Source of the DNA: Phreatobacter sp.
GTDB taxonomy: Bacteria; Pseudomonadota; Alphaproteobacteria; Rhizobiales; Phreatobacteraceae
Length of the DNA stretch: 64,000 bases
Direction: 5' to 3'
Assembly (NCBI RefSeq): GCF_016793595.1
Contig: NZ_JAEULY010000027.1
Location: 1-64,000, forward strand
The notes below the pieces were generated by a model. The model saw nothing but the letters and a program-made list of their open reading frames with translations. It did no database searches and had not been told where the DNA came from. Positions 59,455 through 64,000 of the stretch are shown here, in pieces. The number at the start of each line of letters is the position of its first letter. Positions within the stretch are counted from its first letter, which is position 1. The translations under genes were made by a program, and so were the position numbers.

Positions 59455-60804
59455 CTACCGGAGAATGCGGCTGATGCGCCGCGCGGCTACATCGAGTGCC
59501 GCCTTGGGAGTGACCTGCCCGGCCAGAGCCCGCGCGATTTCATCGGCGAGAATCTGCTGCGTCGCGTCGGAGCGCGGGCTCCTGATCCGCCACATCTTGC
59601 CTTTCGCAGCCACGTCATAGGCCTGCTGAAGCGCGATATAGACGGGCTTCATCCAGTCCTCGCTCGGGGCGGTCAACGTCGACTTGCGTGCCGGGAACGA
59701 ACCTGCCAGCGCGGCATTGACGGCCTCTCCCTTCTTGGAGGTCAGCCACTCCAGGAACGCCCAGGATGCCTTCATCTTCTTGGTCTTGGCGCCAATGCCC
59801 GCAGTCCAGATGCCGCGATGCGTGCCCGGACCCGCGGTGCCGACGGGCATCACCTGCATCCCGAGCTCCTTCAGGGTCAGGACCGATGCCCTCGTATCGA
59901 TACCCGACGCCTTGTACACGCTGCCCCACATGAACATCGTGGCAACGGCGCCCTGACGGAATGTCTGAAGCGACTCCTGGAGGCCGTGCCCGAGGGAACC
60001 GGGCGGGGCGTAGTCCAGCAGCTTCCGGTGCATTTCGAGAGCAGCCACGCCGATCTCGTTGTTGAAGATGGGCGCGCCCTTGTCGTCCAGCAGCGCACCG
60101 CCGTTGGAGTTCATGATGGCTTGCCAGATCGTCGGGGTGAGCTGATCGCGGACGAAGAACGTATCGACAGCCCATGCATCGGTGGTGCCGTCGCCGTTCA
60201 TGTCCTGAACCAGCTTGGGGGCCTGTTCGAAATACTGCTTCCAGGTCAGCTGCGGCGTCGGCTCGGGCAGACCCGCCTTCTGATAGTGCGCCCGATTGTA
60301 GAACATCATCAGCATGTTCGAGCGGACCGGGATGCTGTACTGCTTGCCGCCCCACTCGCCCGATGCCAGCGGCGCAGGATTGAAATCAGCCCATTCGTAG
60401 TCCGCTGCGGTGATCGGCGCGACCTTCGGCCCCTTCAGATCAACCAGGGCGCCCAGCTGCGCCAGCTGCGGCGTCCAGGGATCGTCGATCACCAGAACGT
60501 CGTATTCGGGGTTGGTGCTGGTCGCTTCGAGCATCAGCTTCGCGAGATGCTCGTTATAGGGCACGCCGTCGATGGTGACGCGGATGTGGGGGTAGATCTT
60601 GTTGAACTCGGGCACGAGCACGGTTTGCCATGTGTGCGAGAAGGCGGCGTTGGCAATGACACGAAGCTCGACAGGCGCCCCGCTCGTCCCCAGCTCGTTG
60701 TCCGCCTGAGCCCCATCAACGGTCAGTGCCATCGCCGTCAAGGCGGTGGCGGCTCCACCCAACACCGAACGCCGGGACGGGCCAACCCTCATCTTGCCAT
60801 TCAT
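59455..60804 (-). CDS. Sugar ABC transporter substrate-binding protein (Tat-exported)
   Basis: The 449-residue protein has a twin-arginine signal (PSRRSVLGGAAT, cleavage near GAQAD) and an extracellular family-1 fold. VLVIDDPWTPQLAQLGALVDL, MLMMFYNRAHYQKAGLPEPT and LTWKQYFEQA are typical of CUT1 binding proteins. GGAGGAAG lies eight bases before the ATG. It leads the operon. Confidence 0.92.
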   Translation of the reverse strand: MNGKMRVGPSRRSVLGGAATALTAMALTVDGAQADNELGTSGAPVELRVIANAAFSHTWQTVLVPEFNKIYPHIRVTIDGVPYNEHLAKLMLEATSTNPEYDVLVIDDPWTPQLAQLGALVDLKGPKVAPITAADYEWADFNPAPLASGEWGGKQYSIPVRSNMLMMFYNRAHYQKAGLPEPTPQLTWKQYFEQAPKLVQDMNGDGTTDAWAVDTFFVRDQLTPTIWQAIMNSNGGALLDDKGAPIFNNEIGVAALEMHRKLLDYAPPGSLGHGLQESLQTFRQGAVATMFMWGSVYKASGIDTRASVLTLKELGMQVMPVGTAGPGTHRGIWTAGIGAKTKKMKASWAFLEWLTSKKGEAVNAALAGSFPARKSTLTAPSEDWMKPVYIALQQAYDVAAKGKMWRIRSPRSDATQQILADEIARALAGQVTPKAALDVAARRISRILR

Positions 60805-61019
60805 AACCAAGCTTCCTCCGTACGAGACTTCTAGGATCTTCGATTTTTCTGTATTTGATGTTATATATGATATTTGGTCAAGGGGGCCTAACGGATGAGG
60901 CTGCCCGGTGGGGTTCACGCAGCGGGTCGTCGCGGTAAGCCAAAATGGCATTATGATACCGCGACCACTCGACCCGAGAGGTGCTGGACGTGCAACCGCG
61001 TGAGCGCAGCGCTGCGTTG
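60805..61019. promoter_or_regulatory. AT-rich promoter region of the sugar operon
   Basis: The stretch 60841-60881 is far richer in A/T than its surroundings. A minus-strand TTGACC lies at 60876-60881. A GntR operator is likely here, but no clean palindrome is visible. No gene is seen in 60900-61019. Confidence 0.4.
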
Positions 61020-61330
61020 ATGGAAAGGCCCGGGCGCTCCAGGTCCATACGCGACGCGATCCGCGATGTCGGTTTGCCGCTGGACTGACAGCCGCACGGG
61101 CGGCGGAAGGCGGCCGGCCGCCTTCCGCCGAGCACAGCTCACGAGATCATGTCGCCCCTCGGACACAAGAGCCCTGCAGCAGCCGAGCGATACACGCTCG
61201 AGGCTGATCAAGCCCGATTTGCAAGCGCCGCGATCCACAAGCTGGAAGAACCAGCGCGAGCAAGAACTCCCCAACCAAGCGCCGCGAGGTTAGGAAAGCC
61301 GCGAAAGCGAAGGGAGGATGAATATGCAGG
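61020..61330 (+). pseudogene. C-terminal relic of a tyrosine integrase
   Basis: One frame reads RDAIRDVGLPLD, a TGA (61086), QPHGRRKAAGRLPPSTAHEI and MSPLGHKSPAAAERYTLEAD, then AAIHKLEE. This is the HGLRKAAGRRLAEAG and LGHKS region of a phage-type integrase. The nonsense codon and a three-residue deletion kill it. Its end runs up to a tRNA-like att sequence, as expected for an integrase at the edge of an island. Confidence 0.7.
61101..61130. repeat. Perfect 30-base palindrome inside the integrase relic
   Basis: Bases 61101-61115 are the exact reverse complement of 61116-61130, centred on CGGCCGGCCG with no loop. It lies in the codons of the conserved GRRKAAGR stretch of the integrase relic. 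It may have arisen with the small deletion there. Confidence 0.85.
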
Positions 61331-61339
61331 GAAAGTGGA

Positions 61340-61356
61340 TGGCGCTCCCTACGGGA
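61340..61356. other. Candidate att core resembling a tRNA 3' end
   Basis: On the minus strand the 17 bases read TCCCGTAGGGAGCGCCA. This splits well into T-stem CCCGT, acceptor AGGGAGC, discriminator G and CCA. No tRNA body adjoins it, so it would be a duplicated attachment core between two integrated elements. Confidence 0.55.
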
Positions 61357-61389
61357 GGGCACGCCAAGTGGCATCTAAGTTCTTAATAT

Positions 61390-61452
61390 GCTTGAATCGT
61401 TGATGTTTTCAAGCTTGCGCGGGGGATAACTCTGGGGGATAGATGGGGGATT
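61390..61452. repeat. Candidate integrase core and arm-type repeats
   Basis: GCTTGAA (61390-61396) and TTCAAGC (61408-61414) form an inverted repeat with an 11-base spacer. Three direct repeats follow: GGGGGATA at 61421 and 61434, GGGGGATT at 61445. They lie just before the live integrase and could be its binding sites and also control its expression. Confidence 0.5.
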
Positions 61453-61482
61453 GCAGCCCCTTTTCGCAGTGCAGGCAGGCCC

Positions 61483-62910
61483 ATGGCATCGAAGGCAAAA
61501 CCCCGCATCGGCTCCCACCTCGAATGGCACGGAAACAAGCTCCGCGTCGTGGTCATGGTGCCCCCTTCCCTGCAGGAGCGTGTGGGCTCCACGAAGCTCC
61601 GCGAGGCGCTCGGCACTGGCGACCCCAAGGTGGCCGAGGCCCTCAAGCATGGCGTCATCCAGCGCCTCAAGGACCGCATTCAGGCGGCGCACAGGGGCAC
61701 CCTGCCCTCACCCATCACCAAGCAGGCAATGCAGTGGCGTGAGGCCATCGCGCTGAACCCCGGCACCGGGGAGCCGCAAGAGGTTACAGCGCTGGACGTG
61801 CTCATTGAGGACGTGTTGCCGGGGATCATCGCGAAGCATGGCGAGGACCAAGCGGAACATATGCTGGCCATCGTGGAGGGCCGGCTGACGCCTCTGTCGC
61901 TTTATGTCGATGAGATGGCGGCGACCCGAAAGTACCCTGCCCGCACCGAGGCCAAGCTACGGCACGCCATGAAGCTCCTGACGGAGTGGTGCGAGCAAAA
62001 GGGTTTGGCGGCTGCCGTCGAAACGTTCGACCGGAAGACCACCTACGCCTACTTCCAAGAGGTGTTCGTGCAGGCCGGGAAGAACCCCGAGACCGCGAAC
62101 GACCAGTTGAAGTGGTACGGCCGGTTCTGGAAATGGATGGTCGAGGCTGGTCACCTTGCCGAGGGTGCCGCGAACCCGTGGCAGGGTCGGCGCATGAAGT
62201 CCGACAGGAAGAAGCGTGAGGCACAGGGACAGGCCAAGAGGCCCTTCACGGACGATGAGGTCTTCATCCTACTGCGGGACATCAAGGACCAGCCCATACC
62301 GGACTTCGCTAGGGTCGCTGCCCTGTCGGGGATGCGCCCAACCGAGATTGCCAGTCTGACGGTTGCGGACAGCAAGGGCGGCATGTTCACCGTACGTGAC
62401 GGCAAGACCGTCAGCGCCATCCGACGCGTTCCAATCCACCCGGCAATCGCCACCATCGTAAAGGAGCGGATGGCTGGCGCTGGCGATGATGAGCCGCTTT
62501 TCCGTGATCTCCCCGGGAAAGCCTCCGACACCCGTGGGCCTTACGCTGCCCTGTCCCAACGGTTCACGCGTCGCAGGCGCGAGTTGAAAATCGGAGAGAC
62601 CATCACCAACAGCAAGCAGGAGACGGTGGACTTCTACTCGTTCCGGCGATGGTTCATGAAGAAGGCTGGCGATGTGCTCGCCCAAGGCGGTGCGGGCTTC
62701 ACGCCATGGACCATCGCGGAGGTCGTCGGTCACAGTAAGGAGAGCGGCGAGCTTCCGCTGGGACTGACCATGGGGCGCTACCCCGGGCCGGCATCGGACG
62801 CGGCGAAGATGGCCTGTATCGAAGCTGTGATGCTTCCGACCAAGCTCTCTAAGCCGCGCCCGGAGGCCGAAGCCGTTACCGGCGAGACACCTTCACCAGT
62901 CCAAGGCTGA
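61483..62910 (+). CDS. Tyrosine-type site-specific integrase
   Basis: The 475-residue recombinase has an N-terminal SAM-like core-binding domain (about 100-240) and a C-terminal catalytic domain. Catalytic residues include R285 in LSGMRPTEI, R388 in FYSFRRW (Tyr replaces the first His of HxxR), H417 in EVVGHSK and the nucleophile Y433 in MGRYPGP. It is intact and reads away from the att-like core into the island. The end overlaps the next gene tail to tail by 35 bases. Confidence 0.92.
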   Translation: MASKAKPRIGSHLEWHGNKLRVVVMVPPSLQERVGSTKLREALGTGDPKVAEALKHGVIQRLKDRIQAAHRGTLPSPITKQAMQWREAIALNPGTGEPQEVTALDVLIEDVLPGIIAKHGEDQAEHMLAIVEGRLTPLSLYVDEMAATRKYPARTEAKLRHAMKLLTEWCEQKGLAAAVETFDRKTTYAYFQEVFVQAGKNPETANDQLKWYGRFWKWMVEAGHLAEGAANPWQGRRMKSDRKKREAQGQAKRPFTDDEVFILLRDIKDQPIPDFARVAALSGMRPTEIASLTVADSKGGMFTVRDGKTVSAIRRVPIHPAIATIVKERMAGAGDDEPLFRDLPGKASDTRGPYAALSQRFTRRRRELKIGETITNSKQETVDFYSFRRWFMKKAGDVLAQGGAGFTPWTIAEVVGHSKESGELPLGLTMGRYPGPASDAAKMACIEAVMLPTKLSKPRPEAEAVTGETPSPVQG

Positions 62911-63607
62911 CCGCCTGCCGCCATCCGACCTGCCCCTGACCGGGCACGTTCAGGTAGATGCGACCCTCCTGCGTCCTGTGCGCCGTGATGCCGCTGCCGA
63001 AGTCGGCCTCAAGGATGGCATGGGGGTCGTGCTGGTCCATCGTGGCCATGTACTCCCGAGCCAGAGCGCCATATCCCTCCGTGCTGCGGAGCATGGCTTG
63101 CGTGCGGATTGCCTCGCGCATGGTGTTGGGCTGATGCTTCCATGCCCAGTCCGTGAAGTCTGCGAAGTCGCTGACACCGGCCTGCCGCGCCACCTTATCG
63201 GCCTGCTGCACGAATGCAGCCTGCACCTTCGCCATGTGGGCCTTCGCTTCCCCGGGCTCGATGCCGGCTTCCGACGCCAGAGCGGTCAGCGTCTGGATGC
63301 TCACCTCGGCATGGGCGTCGAGGAAGGCGTCGATGCCGCCATCAAAAGTGCGGACCTCCGCATCTTTCGAGAGCTTGGCGACGCGCATGTAGGCCGCTGC
63401 CTGTCGGTAGCTGACCATGGTGCGAGCGTTGATCCACGCCTTGAACTCCCCGTGGGCGCACTGCTGCTTGGCCACGAGGAGCGCCTCGCCCGCCCTCTTG
63501 GCTTCCATGAGCATGCCCCGGCCGTGCATCCGCACCTGCCGGTGGGCGTCGTTGATTTCCCGAGCGAGGTTCGGGAGGTCACTGGTGGTGATGACGGCTG
63601 AGAGCAT
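62876..63607 (-). CDS. DUF3102-like phage/island protein
   Basis: The 243-residue soluble protein has a DUF3102-type N-terminus, with LAREINDAHRQVRMHGRGMLMEAKRAGEALLVAKQQCAHGEFKAWI and MVSYRQAAAYMRVAKL. Such proteins occur on phages, plasmids and islands and may bind DNA like ParB or KorB relatives. The ATG at 63607 has GGAG seven bases upstream. It converges with the integrase. Confidence 0.75.
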   Translation of the reverse strand: MLSAVITTSDLPNLAREINDAHRQVRMHGRGMLMEAKRAGEALLVAKQQCAHGEFKAWINARTMVSYRQAAAYMRVAKLSKDAEVRTFDGGIDAFLDAHAEVSIQTLTALASEAGIEPGEAKAHMAKVQAAFVQQADKVARQAGVSDFADFTDWAWKHQPNTMREAIRTQAMLRSTEGYGALAREYMATMDQHDPHAILEADFGSGITAHRTQEGRIYLNVPGQGQVGWRQAVSLGLVKVSRR

Positions 63608-63881
63608 GAGACGACTCCACGGAATGGAAGGCACGCGAAGGCCACCCACCTGCCGAAGGCGCGGCAGTGGGAAGCGGTCAGGTTTGGCGATGGTGAGGTA
63701 GAGAGACGGCCTAGGACGGCCGATGGCGACAATAGGCGCGGCAAGGCCAGCGGCGCGCTGCATTAGCTTGAGTGAGGGGTATCACAACAAGAGGCGTCGA
63801 AAGACACCTGTGAACGGCCGCAACTGCCAGACAGCAGACCGTGAAAAAGCGGGCTACGTTCTCGCCTCGCCATATGGATCA

Positions 63882-64000
63882 ATGCGAATGAAACTGCTCC
63901 ACACGATTGTCGCCACCGCTGGGCTGGCTGTGTTCACATCGTCGGCGCTCGCCTACTGTTCGGAACCGTCATCCCCATCATGCATCATCGGCTTCGGCCG
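63882..64000 (+). CDS. Secreted small protein, cut by the window end
   Basis: The frame begins MRMKLLHTIVATAGLAVF and has a Sec signal with a likely cut after SSALA. The mature part starts YCSEPSSPSC. Two in-frame ATGs (63882, 63888) are possible. Only about 37 residues are inside the window and no family is recognisable. It lies 274 bases after the divergent DUF3102 gene, in island DNA. Confidence 0.5.
   Translation, partial: MRMKLLHTIVATAGLAVFTSSALAYCSEPSSPSCIIGFG

Noticed and set aside
61086..61088. In-frame TGA as a selenocysteine codon
   Set aside because: It lies in a truncated integrase relic with a further deletion; a nonsense mutation is simpler.
61483..64000. Complete prophage
   Set aside because: Only the integrase and a DUF3102-like protein are seen; no structural phage genes are inside the window.

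Overview
The window reads as chromosomal DNA of a high-GC alphaproteobacterium, most likely of the order Hyphomicrobiales (Rhizobiales). The signs are the strong G/C bias at third codon positions, dense operons with many 4-base ATGA overlaps, a heterotetrameric sarcosine oxidase, a kdp operon with very small leading frames, and a large load of ABC importers. No rRNA or complete tRNA gene is visible. No species can be named from the sequence alone.

Layout. (1) 131-7073: N-carbamoyl-D-amino-acid hydrolase and diaminopropionate ammonia-lyase, divergent from an MlrC-type M81 peptidase; then a small BLUF blue-light sensor and a three-gene SsuABC/TauABC-type importer. (2) 7213-12308: soxBDAG, sarcosine oxidase. 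(3) 12446-18861: an orphan TRAP binding protein, a SABATH-type carboxyl methyltransferase, and a tight four-gene run (M19 peptidase-like, Ldh-type dehydrogenase, a 550-residue unknown, DUF3726). (4) 18975-20473: a double-receiver protein and a DUF924 protein. (5) 20500-28446: the potassium-pump operon kdpFABCDE, led by an extra 31-codon membrane frame. (6) 28583-31616: an arsR, ArsO-like flavoprotein and MFS operon with a clear operator. (7) 31689-32076: a scar of two decayed genes. (8) 32077-49232: a large catabolic locus. It holds a LivKHMGF importer, two acyl-CoA ligases, an acyl-CoA dehydrogenase, a biotin-dependent acyl-CoA carboxylase (alpha and beta), a MaoC hydratase, a CitE-like lyase, an SDR-like protein, a TetR regulator and a divergent alpha-methylacyl-CoA racemase. 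(9) 49335-52030: IS3 and IS5 remnants around a diguanylate cyclase. (10) 52315-60804: a CUT1 sugar importer with a GMC oxidoreductase, its small subunit, an enolase-superfamily enzyme and a GntR regulator. (11) 61020-64000: a dead integrase ending at a tRNA-3'-end-like sequence, then a live integrase and the start of a second island that leaves the window.

How the genes work together. Locus 8 is the most interesting. Its gene set covers uptake, CoA activation, alpha-methyl epimerisation, alpha,beta-dehydrogenation, carboxylation of a methyl-branched enoyl-CoA, hydration and C-C cleavage. This is the logic of leucine/isovalerate and acyclic-terpene breakdown, but with a MaoC hydratase and a CitE-type lyase in place of the usual crotonase and HMG-CoA-lyase-fold enzymes. 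A 16-base palindrome and three 20-base-spaced repeats at its promoters are probable operators. Locus 10 would import a sugar or sugar acid and oxidise or dehydrate it. It lies between IS debris and a dead integrase, so it may be old island cargo.
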